Shown here: positions 16,116 through 24,587 of the stretch, one piece after another
Layout: every line of letters begins with the position of its first letter
How positions within the stretch are numbered: the first letter of the stretch is position 1
Source: DAOVVL01 sp965603095
GTDB taxonomy: Bacteria; Pseudomonadota; Alphaproteobacteria; Rhodospirillales; Magnetovibrionaceae
Length of the DNA: 32,961 bases
Direction of reading: 5' to 3'
NCBI GenBank assembly: GCA_965603095.1
Contig: CBFDBQ010000024.1
Coordinates: 1-32,961 of the forward strand
Made by a program: the position numbers and the translations under genes
Notes under the pieces: generated by a model
The model's database searches: none
Told to the model about the DNA's origin: nothing
The model's input: only the letters and a program-made list of their open reading frames with translations

Positions 16116-17693
16116 ATGCCTAAAGTACTTATTTCCGATAAAATGAGCCCCCGCGCCGAAGCAATTTTCAAAGAACGCGGAATAGAGGTTGATGTAATCA
16201 CCGGACTAAAACCCGATGAATTGAAAGCAAAAATTGGCGAATACGATGGCCTCGCCATTCGTTCATCAACCAAGGCAACGGCCGATATAATTGCCTCTGC
16301 CAATAATTTAAAAGTAATTGGCCGGGCTGGTATTGGGGTTGATAACGTTGATATTCACGCCGCCACTGCCGCCGGTATCGTGGTTATGAACACACCATTT
16401 GGCAATGCCATCACCACCGCCGAACATGCCATCGCCATGATGATGTCGGTTGCCCGTGATATTCCAGCGGCCAATGCATCTAGCCATGCCGGCAAGTGGG
16501 AAAAAACCCGCTTCATGGGGGTTGAGCTTATGGGTAAAACCCTTGGCCTTATTGGTTGCGGCAATATTGGCTCTGTGGTGGCCGACCGCGCCCAAGGCCT
16601 AAAGATGAAGGTAATAGCATTTGATCCGTATCTTAGCCTTGAGCGCGCCGTTGATTTGGGTGTGGAAAAGGTCGAGCTAGATGAGCTATTTTCTCGCATA
16701 GATTTCCTAACCCTGCATACACCGCTCACCGATAGCACCCGCAACATTGTAAATGCCGATGCCATTGGCAAAATGAAAAAAGGCGTTCGCATTATTAACT
16801 GCGCCCGTGGTGGCTTGGTTGACGAAGCGGCATTAAAAGATGCGTTGGATAGCGGTCATGTTGCAGGCGCGGCATTGGACGTGTTCGAGTCCGAACCGGC
16901 CACCGACAACGCTCTTTTCGGTATGGAAAATGTTGTTTGCACCCCGCATCTAGGTGCCAGCACATCAGAAGCGCAAGAAAATGTCGCCATCCAAATTGCC
17001 GAACAAATTTCCGATTACCTGTTAACTGGTGCGGTAGAAAACGCGCTTAACATGCCATCGGTTACGGCCGAAGAAGCGCCGCGGTTAAAGCCATATCTAA
17101 AACTGGCCGAACAAATGGGTAGCTTTGCCGGGCAGTTGACCCAGTCGGGTATAAAATCTGTCACCATCGAATATGAAGGCCAATGTGCTGAATTAAACAC
17201 CAAACCCATAACATCGGTGGTGTTAGCAGGAATTTTGACCCCATTGCTGGAAAGCGTAAATATGGTTTCAGCCCCTGTGGTGGCAAAAGACCGCGACATA
17301 GACATTACCGAGGTCAAACACGAACGCGCCGGTGCCTATCAGACCATGATACGCCTGACCATAACCACCGAGAGCCAAACCCGGACCATTGCAGGCACAT
17401 TGTTTGCAGGCGCCGAACCGCGCATTGTTGAGATTAAGGGCATACCCATGGACGCAAAATTGGGTGAAAATATGCTTTTCATAACCAACCATGACAAACC
17501 TGGGTTTATTGGCTCGCTGGGAATGCTTTTGGGTAATTCTAAAATTAACATTGCCACCTTTAACCTTGGCCGGGCCGACGTAGGTTCTGACGCCATTGCA
17601 TTGATAGAGGTGGACCAATTAATCGCCGATAACGTAATGGATGAAATTCGCGCCCTACCACAGGTGGTTCGTGCGCAACAGCTTAGTTTTTAA
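16116..17693 (+). CDS. serA: D-3-phosphoglycerate dehydrogenase
   Basis: 525 residues, the long form with an intervening domain and a C-terminal ACT domain. It oxidises 3-phosphoglycerate to 3-phosphohydroxypyruvate with NAD+, the committed step of serine synthesis, so it works directly upstream of SerC. Segments in order: SDKMSPRAEAIFKERG; GRAGIGVDNVD; the Rossmann motif LGLIGCGNIGS (about 143-153); FDPYLS; the catalytic-region INCARGGLVDEAAL, DVFESEP and CTPHLGASTSEAQENVA. The ACT domain begins near residue 450 (MLFITNHDKPGFIGSLGMLLG), the likely site of serine feedback. The ribosome binding site AAGGAG sits nine to ten bases before the ATG. An intrinsic terminator follows at 17719. Confidence 0.97.
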   Translation: MPKVLISDKMSPRAEAIFKERGIEVDVITGLKPDELKAKIGEYDGLAIRSSTKATADIIASANNLKVIGRAGIGVDNVDIHAATAAGIVVMNTPFGNAITTAEHAIAMMMSVARDIPAANASSHAGKWEKTRFMGVELMGKTLGLIGCGNIGSVVADRAQGLKMKVIAFDPYLSLERAVDLGVEKVELDELFSRIDFLTLHTPLTDSTRNIVNADAIGKMKKGVRIINCARGGLVDEAALKDALDSGHVAGAALDVFESEPATDNALFGMENVVCTPHLGASTSEAQENVAIQIAEQISDYLLTGAVENALNMPSVTAEEAPRLKPYLKLAEQMGSFAGQLTQSGIKSVTIEYEGQCAELNTKPITSVVLAGILTPLLESVNMVSAPVVAKDRDIDITEVKHERAGAYQTMIRLTITTESQTRTIAGTLFAGAEPRIVEIKGIPMDAKLGENMLFITNHDKPGFIGSLGMLLGNSKINIATFNLGRADVGSDAIALIEVDQLIADNVMDEIRALPQVVRAQQLSF

Positions 17694-17718
17694 ATCCCTA
17701 GCGTTATTTATAAATACC

Positions 17719-17754
17719 AAAAGGGTCATCATTAGATGGCCCTTTTGTTTTTTT
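17719..17754 (+). terminator. Intrinsic terminator of the serC-serA operon
   Basis: AAAAGGGTCATC (17719-17730) pairs with GATGGCCCTTTT (17735-17746) around an ATTA loop with one wobble pair, followed by GTTTTTTT. This is a strong rho-independent terminator. Reading from the other side it also has T-like context but no minus-strand gene faces it. Confidence 0.85.
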
Positions 17755-17890
17755 GTATTGTTTAGACAATAGCCTAAAAAAAATTGTGGAATTTTGATAT
17801 TGCACAGTTTTCTTATGCGTTGAATTTGGTTTGTGGGCGTTCAATTATGGATTGTAGAATAAATTGATAATCCATAGAGAGGCTCCAAAT

Positions 17891-18448
17891 ATGAAACTAA
17901 CATACATTATTGCCGCAACTGCGTTGCTGGTATCGTTCAACGCCCAAGCAGCAAACGATGCGTCCGCTATGGCAGACGAAAGCAGGGTTGCGGTAAAAGA
18001 ATTTTTTGGCGCACTTAAAGGCGACCTAGTTGCCGCTATCAAAGCTGGCGGACCGGTGAACGCTATTGAAACATGCAATCTCAGGGCGCCTGCAATTGCC
18101 GCCACTATTTCCGAGAAAAAAGGATGGCGGGTTGCCCGCACCAGCCTGAAATTACGAAATCAAAGCAACGCTCCGGATGCATGGGAAATGCGAGTTTTAG
18201 AATATTTTGATAAACGCAAGGAAGCGGGTGACGACCCAACCAAGATGGAAGTTTATCAGGTAGTGGATGGAGCCTTTCGTTATATGAAGGCAATCCCAAC
18301 GGCGGCAAAGCCATGCCTTGCCTGTCATGGTGAAAAAGTCCAGCCCAAGGTCGAAGAGGCACTGAAGGCCCTCTATCCAGATGACAAAGCACGGGGGTAC
18401 AAGGCGGGTGATATTCGAGGGGCATTTACCATATCGCAGCCAATGTAA
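17891..18448 (+). CDS. Secreted Tll0287-like (DUF3365) haem-binding protein
   Basis: 185 residues from ATG 17891; AGAGAGG at 17876-17882 is eight bases upstream. The N-terminus is a clear signal peptide (MKLTYIIAATALLVSFNAQAAND) with cleavage expected after AQA, so the mature protein is periplasmic. The mature part begins ESRVAVKEFFGALKGDLVAAIKAGGPVNAIETCNLRAPAIA and includes WRVARTSLKLRNQSNAPDAWE. It carries one CxxCH haem c motif, KPCLACHGE, near residue 150, and ends YKAGDIRGAFTISQPM. This is the Tll0287-like architecture, seen as a stand-alone haem protein or as a sensor input domain. Redox or gas sensing is an inference. The gene has its own terminator at 18482 and stands between serA and the signalling block. 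Confidence 0.9.
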   Translation: MKLTYIIAATALLVSFNAQAANDASAMADESRVAVKEFFGALKGDLVAAIKAGGPVNAIETCNLRAPAIAATISEKKGWRVARTSLKLRNQSNAPDAWEMRVLEYFDKRKEAGDDPTKMEVYQVVDGAFRYMKAIPTAAKPCLACHGEKVQPKVEEALKALYPDDKARGYKAGDIRGAFTISQPM

Positions 18449-18481
18449 CCCATTAAATAAAAACCAATAATTTTAAATATA

Positions 18482-18520
18482 AACACCCCTGTAGGCAAAT
18501 TGCTTGCGGGGGTGTTGTTT
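18482..18520 (+). terminator. Intrinsic terminator after the haem protein
   Basis: AACACCCC (18482-18489) pairs with GGGGTGTT (18509-18516), with an inner GCAA/TTGC pairing, followed by GTTTTG. It separates the haem gene from the signalling block. The rest of 18449-18653 shows no gene; a GGGGAGAG ribosome binding site for the next gene ends it. Confidence 0.75.
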
Positions 18521-18653
18521 TGAATAAATAAAAAATTTCCAATAGTGGGCTTAACTGTGTTCTTGGCTCTTGTGACTGCTTGTCGGTATGGCTATGATTG
18601 CCGCCGGGAATATTGATATATATAAAGAAATATAATATGGGGAGAGTTCGACA

Positions 18654-19040
18654 ATGAGTAACGAAGCCGTAAACGGAAAAATTAATTTTGAAAGCGACAC
18701 CAATGCAGGTTCTGAAAATACCATTGCCGATAATTTTATAAAAACTCTCGAACAATCAGATTTCTTTAATCAAATGAATGACCTTAAAGAAAGCCTCGCA
18801 GGTTTTGCGGGTGAGCTTTCTACTGTTGGTGAAGGCGCAAATAGCAGGGCCGCCGAAGTCGAAACTATTGCCGCCCATGTTATGGCCATAGAAGCCGTTT
18901 TAGCGGTGATGTTAAAGAGCGTTCCCCTTGACCCGGATGTCGTAAAAGCCGAGGTCACAAGCCGTTCGCGAGCCCTTTCCGGTAATCCCGAAGGCAGTCC
19001 GACAGTGCAGGCGGTTGCTAGAGACATTATCGGGAACTGA
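18654..19040 (+). CDS. Conserved-context hypothetical protein upstream of chpT
   Basis: 128 residues with a good ribosome binding site (GGGGAGAG) before the ATG. I do not recognise the family. It is acidic, soluble and probably mostly helical: an early polar segment to about residue 25, then NTIADNFIKTLEQSDFFNQMNDLKESLAGFAGELS, then AAEVETIAAHVMAIEAVLAVMLKSVPLDPDVVKAEVTSRSRAL. There is no signal peptide, membrane segment, Cys or obvious catalytic motif. The stop lies 43 bases before the chpT ATG, in the same direction, so the two are likely one transcript. A role as a partner of ChpT or CheA is a guess from position only. Confidence 0.7.
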   Translation: MSNEAVNGKINFESDTNAGSENTIADNFIKTLEQSDFFNQMNDLKESLAGFAGELSTVGEGANSRAAEVETIAAHVMAIEAVLAVMLKSVPLDPDVVKAEVTSRSRALSGNPEGSPTVQAVARDIIGN

Positions 19041-19083
19041 GCTTTTAACGACTGCCTTAAACACCACCTTAAGGGTCATCATA

Positions 19084-19734
19084 ATGGATATTGATATAAA
19101 AGTTTCTCAGTTGGTGGTTTCAAGAATTTGTCATGATTTGGCTGGTAGCGTTAGCGCAGTAAATGCCGGAGTTGAATTAATAAAAGATGGCGACGGAACA
19201 TTAGATCAAGAATCTATATCTTTGATCGATGCCAGCGCCGGACAATCTGTTCGTAAACTTTCATTTTTTCGTATTGTGTTTGGTTCCGGCGGTGGGGCCG
19301 ATGGAACCATTTCACTGGGCGAACTTCGCGATCTTAGCCAAAACTATATTGAAGGCAGCAAGGTGGGTCTTGATTGGCCAAAACAGAGCGATGTGAACAA
19401 CGCTGATTACCGCATTAATATAAATGAAGGCAAGGTGCTGTTGGCCATTATGCTTATGGCAACTGACGCTCTGCCCCGAGGTGGCGTCATATCCGTTGGC
19501 ATTTATCACCCTGAGGGCGGGATAGGTTTTGCAGTTGTTGCCACTGGTGATCGGGCATCCCTAGGCCCAGAAGTCGAAGCCGCCATGAGCCCTGACATAA
19601 ATATCGAAGATTTGACCGCCAGAACGGTTCACGCTCATTTCACAAAATTACTGGTGGGATCCTTGGATGGAGAGCTGGAGTATAGTCGCGAGACCCCCGG
19701 AGAAATAAGGCTGGCGGCCATTATTCCCCAATAA
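19084..19734 (+). CDS. chpT: ChpT-like histidine phosphotransferase
   Basis: 216 residues from ATG 19084, eight bases after AAGGG; an upstream open extension to 19015 overlaps the preceding gene and is unlikely. The N-terminal helix carries the phosphorylatable histidine in LVVSRICHDLAGSVSAVNAGVELI, matching the CHDLxGPxxAxxNGxEL region of ChpT/DUF2328. The rest is a degenerate kinase-like ATPase fold (residues about 75-216) that does not bind ATP in the known protein. In Caulobacter ChpT passes phosphate from the hybrid kinase CckA to CtrA and CpdR. ctrA is about 6 kb downstream, but cckA is not in the window. The position directly before cheA raises the possibility that it also connects with chemotaxis phosphorylation, which is inference. 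Confidence 0.85.
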   Translation: MDIDIKVSQLVVSRICHDLAGSVSAVNAGVELIKDGDGTLDQESISLIDASAGQSVRKLSFFRIVFGSGGGADGTISLGELRDLSQNYIEGSKVGLDWPKQSDVNNADYRININEGKVLLAIMLMATDALPRGGVISVGIYHPEGGIGFAVVATGDRASLGPEVEAAMSPDINIEDLTARTVHAHFTKLLVGSLDGELEYSRETPGEIRLAAIIPQ

Positions 19735-19970
19735 TCCACATATAATCCCCCAAATTTACAAAAAAATGCTTGATATCAGCCAGTTAATGAATATTTCAAT
19801 CAATGAGCAGATAGTTGGTAAAATATGGCCATAAGTCACAATTATTTTACCAGACCCCTGAAAGCGTTAAAAAAATTGGATATTTTAGCCTTGAACGCTA
19901 GTATCCTTGAAAGTAACCGTGGAAAATAATGTTTAATTTGAACAAGTTTTAAGCTGGAGAGAAAATACAA
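19735..19970 (+). other. Intergenic region before cheA
   Basis: 236 AT-rich bases between chpT and cheA without a gene. The sequence TTAA-N7-TTCA around 19790 resembles but does not match a CtrA box. The cheA ATG is preceded by GGAGAG. I see no terminator hairpin, so cheA may be transcribed both from chpT and from a promoter here. Confidence 0.4.
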
Positions 19971-22826
19971 ATGGATGACCTACTGAGTGAGTTCATCACT
20001 GAAACGTCTGAAAGCATTGAAGCTGTGGATATGCAGCTGGTCGAATTTGAAAAAGACCCCAGCAATCAGGAAATTCTTGGAAATATATTCCGCCTTGTTC
20101 ATACGGTTAAAGGTACCTGTGGTTTTTTAGGACTCCCGCGCCTTGAATCAGTTGCTCACGCTGGTGAGAATGTTTTGGATAAATTTCGTGGCGGTGATCT
20201 GAATGTTGATGCCCGTGCGGTTAGCCTTGTGCTTAAATGTATCGATAAAATTAGAGAACTAGTTGAAGAGCTTGCCGAAACCGGTTTGGAACCAGACGGT
20301 AACGACAAGGAATTAATTGCAGACCTTAATGCGCTTGCATCCGGCCAAGCTGCGCCAGAAGAGACACCCGCCGCAGAGCCAGCGGCTCCTGCCGCTGACG
20401 CCGCACCAACAACTAACGAATTTGGTGCACCTATTGCGGCTGAACTTATGGCCGAGGTTGAGGCAGCATCTGCCGCAGGTATCAAAGCCGCGACTGACGC
20501 AGAAATGCACATTGAAGCGGCAGCCGAGGACGAAGCTGAAGCCGCACCAACAACCAACGAATTTGGTGCACCCATTGCGGCTGAACTTATGGCCGAGGTT
20601 GAGGCAGCAACAGCCGCTGGCGTTAAGGCCGCGACTGACGCAGAAATGCACATTGAAATGTCAGCCGAAATGGAAGCCGATAACTCTAAGACGGCGGCGC
20701 CTGCAGTTCCAGCAGCACCAGCCGCAGCGTCGGCACCAGCTAAGAAAGAAGCACCAAAACCACCAGCCGAGGCCGTTGCAGTTGCCGCAACCCTTCGTGT
20801 TAACGTTGATGTGTTGGAAAACCTTATGACGCTGGTTTCGGAAATGGTTCTAACGCGTAACCAACTTTTACAAATGGCACGCGGTTATGAAGACAGTGAA
20901 TTCACCGTTCCAATTCAGCGTTTAAGCCATATCACCTCAGAACTTCAAGAAGGTGTTATGAAAACCCGTATGCAACCCATTGGTAATGCATGGTCAAAAC
21001 TGCCGCGTATTGTTCGCGACCTAGCCATTGAAACGGGCAAGAAAATTGATCTGCAAATGATTGGCGCCGAAACGGAACTTGATCGTCAGGTTCTTGACCT
21101 TATCAAAGATCCGCTAACCCATATGGTTCGTAACTCTGCCGATCATGGGCTTGAAGTTACACCCGATCGTTTGACCGCAGGCAAGCCGGAAACCGGAACA
21201 ATTGTTTTAGAAGCCTATCACGAAGGTGGGCACATCATTATCCAGATTAGGGATGATGGCAAAGGTCTAAACATGGATCGTATCCGTGAAAAATGCCTAG
21301 AAAATGGCTTGGCCACCGATTCCGAACTTGAAAATATGAGCGATACCCAAATTCAGCAATTCATCTTTAAGGCTGGGTTCTCAACCGCCGCCGCGGTGAC
21401 CAGTGTATCGGGTCGTGGTGTTGGTATGGATGTGGTTCGCACCAATATTGAAAAAATTGGCGGTGCTATCGAGCTTGTATCAACCGAAGGTGTTGGCACA
21501 ACGTTTACCATTAAAATTCCACTTACTTTGGCTATTGTGTCCGGGCTTATAGTTGAAAGCTGTGGAGAAAAATTTGCCGTTCCGCAAATAAGTGTTCTTG
21601 AGTTGGTTAGGGCATCAAGCCGTTCGGAATATAATATTGAAATAATCAATGAAAGCCCGGTTTTGCGCTTGCGCAACCGTTTGCTGCCATTGGTCCATCT
21701 TGGCGATCTTTTGAAACTTTCCAGCCCGAAAGACAGGGACGTTCATAGCGATGAAGAAATGTTCATCATCGTTATGCAGGTAGGTACATATACATTCGGC
21801 ATAATTGTGGACCGAGTTTTTGATACCGAAGAAATTGTGGTTAAACCTACATCTCCGGTATTGCGCGATATTCCATTTTATTCAGGCAACACCATCCTTG
21901 GCGATGGGTCGGTTATAATGATCATTGACCCCAATGGTATTGCGAATTCAACCGGTGATGCAGCCGGCGGTGGCGATGACAACGAAGCCAAGGAGAAAGC
22001 TGTTTCTGAAGATGCCGATGAACGTTCATCGATGCTTATCTTCCGCGCAGGTGGCGATGAATTAAAAGCAGTGCCTTTGGCGCTTATTGCCCGCCTTGAA
22101 GAGGTTGATATGTCTGAGGTTGAAGTTTCTCATGGCGAACATATGGTTCAGTATCGCGGCCAACTTATGCCATTAATACCGTTTAACACAGGCCACGAAT
22201 GGAAAACCGAAGGCCGTCAGGCAGTTTTGGTGTTTTCAGAAAAAGAACGTTCCATGGGTCTAGTGGTTGATGACATCGTCGATATTGTCGAAGACCGCTT
22301 GAAAGTAGAAATATCATCAAATCACGATGGCCTAATTGGCTCGGCAGTAATAGATGGCCGGGCTACCGATGTTATTGATGCCGGATTTTATCTGACCAAG
22401 GCATTTTCTGACTGGTTTGGCTCCGGAGAGGGCGAGGGTGGCAACATTAGCGGCAAACGTGTTTTGCTGGTTGATGATAGCCAGTTTTTCCGCAACCTTC
22501 TTTCACCCATTCTTTCGGTAGCAGGGTTCAAGGTTACAACAGTAGAATCAGCAACAGAGGCACTTGCCCTGCGTGATCGTGGGGTTAATTTCGACGTTAT
22601 TATTAGCGATATCGAAATGCCGATAATGGATGGGTTTCAGTTTGCGGGCGAGGTTCAAAATGATCCACGTTGGAGCGGAACTCCCATGGTGGCGCTTTCA
22701 GCCAAAACTGCTGACGAAGATTTTGAGCGTGGCAAAGAAGCTGGCTTTAAAGATTATGTGGCCAAGGCTGATCGCGATGAATTGGTGCGCTCTTTAGCCC
22801 AAACCGTTGCCAGCGTAACCTTATAA
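19971..22826 (+). CDS. cheA: Hybrid chemotaxis histidine kinase CheA with extra CheW-like and receiver domains
   Basis: 951 residues, much longer than a standard CheA (about 650). Domains: Hpt at 1-105 with phospho-His44 in RLVHTVKGTCGFLGL; a long Ala/Glu-rich linker (about 130-265) containing two copies of a 47-residue unit (from 144 and 191) where the P2 domain would be; dimerisation and ATPase domains from about 270 (N-box region HMVRNSADHGLE, G boxes DDGKGLN and SGRGVGMDVV); a first CheW-like domain at about 520-655; a second, more divergent CheW-like domain at about 685-820 (SSMLIFRAGGDELKAVPLALI, GLVVDDIVDIVEDRL); and a receiver at about 829-951 with phospho-Asp880 in ISDIEMPIMDG. It should take MCP signals, autophosphorylate and pass phosphate to CheY and CheB. 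The window has no separate cheW, and the second CheW-like domain may act in that place. cheY starts 161 bases downstream. Confidence 0.95.
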   Translation: MDDLLSEFITETSESIEAVDMQLVEFEKDPSNQEILGNIFRLVHTVKGTCGFLGLPRLESVAHAGENVLDKFRGGDLNVDARAVSLVLKCIDKIRELVEELAETGLEPDGNDKELIADLNALASGQAAPEETPAAEPAAPAADAAPTTNEFGAPIAAELMAEVEAASAAGIKAATDAEMHIEAAAEDEAEAAPTTNEFGAPIAAELMAEVEAATAAGVKAATDAEMHIEMSAEMEADNSKTAAPAVPAAPAAASAPAKKEAPKPPAEAVAVAATLRVNVDVLENLMTLVSEMVLTRNQLLQMARGYEDSEFTVPIQRLSHITSELQEGVMKTRMQPIGNAWSKLPRIVRDLAIETGKKIDLQMIGAETELDRQVLDLIKDPLTHMVRNSADHGLEVTPDRLTAGKPETGTIVLEAYHEGGHIIIQIRDDGKGLNMDRIREKCLENGLATDSELENMSDTQIQQFIFKAGFSTAAAVTSVSGRGVGMDVVRTNIEKIGGAIELVSTEGVGTTFTIKIPLTLAIVSGLIVESCGEKFAVPQISVLELVRASSRSEYNIEIINESPVLRLRNRLLPLVHLGDLLKLSSPKDRDVHSDEEMFIIVMQVGTYTFGIIVDRVFDTEEIVVKPTSPVLRDIPFYSGNTILGDGSVIMIIDPNGIANSTGDAAGGGDDNEAKEKAVSEDADERSSMLIFRAGGDELKAVPLALIARLEEVDMSEVEVSHGEHMVQYRGQLMPLIPFNTGHEWKTEGRQAVLVFSEKERSMGLVVDDIVDIVEDRLKVEISSNHDGLIGSAVIDGRATDVIDAGFYLTKAFSDWFGSGEGEGGNISGKRVLLVDDSQFFRNLLSPILSVAGFKVTTVESATEALALRDRGVNFDVIISDIEMPIMDGFQFAGEVQNDPRWSGTPMVALSAKTADEDFERGKEAGFKDYVAKADRDELVRSLAQTVASVTL
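20400..20657 (+). repeat. Tandem 141-base (47-residue) duplication in the cheA linker
   Basis: The sequence starting GCCGCACCAACAAC at 20400 recurs at 20541, exactly 141 bases later, and similarity runs to CACATTGAA at the end of each unit (20516 and 20657). The encoded units both read APTTNEFGAPIAAELMAEVE, then A-AAG-KAATDAEMHIE. Differences between copies are mostly silent (for instance CTT/CTG-type changes and ACT/ACC), which suggests selection on the protein. The unit is in frame, so copy-number change would keep the kinase readable. Confidence 0.9.
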
Positions 22827-22882
22827 TAGTTCAACAAGTTACCTGATGCCCAAATACTTAAAGGGGTTCATTTTTTTCCAAT

Positions 22883-22919
22883 ATTACCCTATTAATAATA
22901 GGGTAATGACCCTATTAAT
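22883..22919. repeat. Perfect 12-1-12 dyad plus third arm upstream of cheY
   Basis: ATTACCCTATTA (22883-22894), A, TAATAGGGTAAT (22896-22907) is a perfect inverted repeat in the cheA-cheY gap. The direct motif ACCCTATTAAT occurs again at 22909-22919. The middle arm can pair with the left arm (12 bp) or with the right arm (AATAGGGT/ACCCTATT, loop AATG), so two alternative hairpins are possible. It could be an operator, or an RNA switch affecting read-through into cheY. No T-run follows, so it is not a classical terminator. Confidence 0.7.
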
Positions 22920-22987
22920 GTGTAGATAAGAAGGTATCGCGGGTGCGACCTTTTTGATCCTGAATATTAAGTTTACGGTGTTTTAAT

Positions 22988-23353
22988 ATGAAATCTTGTT
23001 TGATAGTCGACGATTCAAAAGTTATTCGCATGGTTGCGAAGAAAATACTAACTGACCTTGAATTTGAAACCAGCGAGGCCGCCGATGGGCAGCAAGCTGT
23101 TGATTCATGTAAGGCCAGCATGCCAGATGCAGTTCTATTGGATTGGAATATGCCGATAATGAGTGGTATAGAATTTCTTCGTGAATTGCGCGTACTTCCT
23201 GGTGGAGATAAGCCCATAGTTGTTTTCTGTACCACAGAAAATGATATAGAGCATATACAAGAAGCAATAGAGGCGGGCGCAAACGAATACATAATGAAGC
23301 CGTTTGATAGCGATATTATTCAGGCTAAATTTACACAAGTCGGTCTTTTGTAA
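22988..23353 (+). CDS. cheY: Chemotaxis response regulator CheY
   Basis: 121 residues, a single receiver domain. The acidic pocket is in CLIVDDSKVIRMV, the phospho-acceptor is Asp52 in AVLLDWNMPIMSG, the Thr position lies in FCTTEND, and the conserved Lys is in YIMKPFD. Phosphorylated by CheA, such proteins bind the flagellar switch. The ATG lacks a strong ribosome binding site (only GGTG about ten bases upstream). It is downstream of the inverted-repeat element at 22883-22919 and 67 bases before cheB. It could also act as a phosphate sink, because the CheA receiver offers a competing target. Confidence 0.93.
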   Translation: MKSCLIVDDSKVIRMVAKKILTDLEFETSEAADGQQAVDSCKASMPDAVLLDWNMPIMSGIEFLRELRVLPGGDKPIVVFCTTENDIEHIQEAIEAGANEYIMKPFDSDIIQAKFTQVGLL

Positions 23354-23420
23354 AATATAACTACCCGCTAATATTTGCGGCTTAACATTTAAATTAAATC
23401 TCTGGATACTGGAATAATAA

Positions 23421-24584
23421 GTGGTGTCTACAGCCAACAGCGCAGAGACCTCTGGTCCAATCAGAGTAATGGTGGTTGATGATTCAGCCGTTATTCGTGG
23501 CCTCATAACCAGAATGCTAGAATCCGACAAAGACGTTAGTGTGATTGCATCTGCTGGCAATGGTCAGATAGCGGTAAATAATCTTGAGCGCAATTCAGTT
23601 GATGTAATTATTCTTGATATCGAAATGCCGGTAATGGATGGCTTAACCGCGCTGCCCAAGCTGCTTGCAATAGACAAGACCGTAAAAATAATTATGGCAT
23701 CCACACTTACGGCACGAAACGCCGAGGTTAGCATAAAAGCGCTTAGCATGGGTGCCACAGATTATGTGCCCAAGCCATCAACCTCTCGTGAAATTAGCGG
23801 GGAAAATGATTTTCGCCGTGATTTATTAGATAGGGTTAAAAACCTTGGTGCGTTGCGCCGCCAGCAAGTAGGCGGAACAGTATCACAACGCAAGGCTGCG
23901 CCGGTTGCCGCTAAAAAAGCTGTAAGCTCTGGTGCAAGCTCAGAAATTCCTGCCAAGTGGGAGTTGCGTGATAGTTCCAAGGTAATCTTACGCGAATCAG
24001 GAATTATGAAACCTGATTTGTTAGCAATCGGTAGCTCTACCGGTGGCCCACAGGCACTGTTCGCATTTTTAAAGGCTTTGAATAAAAACATTAATGTACC
24101 GATTATTATTACCCAGCATATGCCAGCTACCTTTACCACTATTTTGGCTGAACACATTACCCGCATGAGCGGGTGGGAGTGCAAAGAAGCCGAAGATGGA
24201 GATCGTCTGGTAGCCGGAAAAATATTGTTAGCACCGGGTGATTTTCATATGGTTGTCGAACAAAAAGGCACCGAAAGAATTGTGCGTATTAATCAGGACC
24301 AGCCAGAAAATTTTTGTCGTCCTGCGGTTGATCCTATGCTCAGAAGCGCCGCCAAGGTTTTCGGCGCGCATGTTATTACCGTAATTTTGACCGGAATGGG
24401 CAACGACGGCGAAAAAGGCTCTAAAGTTGTGGTTGATGCTGGCGGAACGGTTATTTCACAGGATGAAAAATCTAGCGTTGTCTGGGGAATGCCGGGTGCG
24501 GTGGCTACGGCTGGCCTTTGCAGCGCGGTGCTTCCGGTTGAGGGATTGGCTGGGTACGTTGCGAATTTAATAAACAGAAAATGA
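23421..24584 (+). CDS. cheB: Chemotaxis protein-glutamate methylesterase CheB
   Basis: 387 residues from a GTG at 23421 (GTG 23424 is an alternative; GGA at 23411-23413 fits either). The receiver domain spans about 13-135 with Asp66 in VIILDIEMPVMDG. A linker (about 140-195) is Ala/Lys/Ser-rich. The C-terminal methylesterase domain carries the catalytic triad: Ser206 in AIGSSTGGPQA, His233 in ITQHMPATF and Asp329 in LTGMGNDG. It removes methyl groups from, or deamidates, MCP glutamate/glutamine residues for adaptation and is activated by CheA. cheR starts three bases after the stop, so the opposing methyltransferase is made with it. Confidence 0.96.
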   Translation: MVSTANSAETSGPIRVMVVDDSAVIRGLITRMLESDKDVSVIASAGNGQIAVNNLERNSVDVIILDIEMPVMDGLTALPKLLAIDKTVKIIMASTLTARNAEVSIKALSMGATDYVPKPSTSREISGENDFRRDLLDRVKNLGALRRQQVGGTVSQRKAAPVAAKKAVSSGASSEIPAKWELRDSSKVILRESGIMKPDLLAIGSSTGGPQALFAFLKALNKNINVPIIITQHMPATFTTILAEHITRMSGWECKEAEDGDRLVAGKILLAPGDFHMVVEQKGTERIVRINQDQPENFCRPAVDPMLRSAAKVFGAHVITVILTGMGNDGEKGSKVVVDAGGTVISQDEKSSVVWGMPGAVATAGLCSAVLPVEGLAGYVANLINRK

Positions 24585-24587
24585 TGT

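Noticed and set aside
23383..23398. TTAA-N8-TTAA upstream of cheB as a CtrA box
   Set aside because: The spacer is eight rather than seven bases, and the region is simply AT-rich, so a full CtrA site is not supported.
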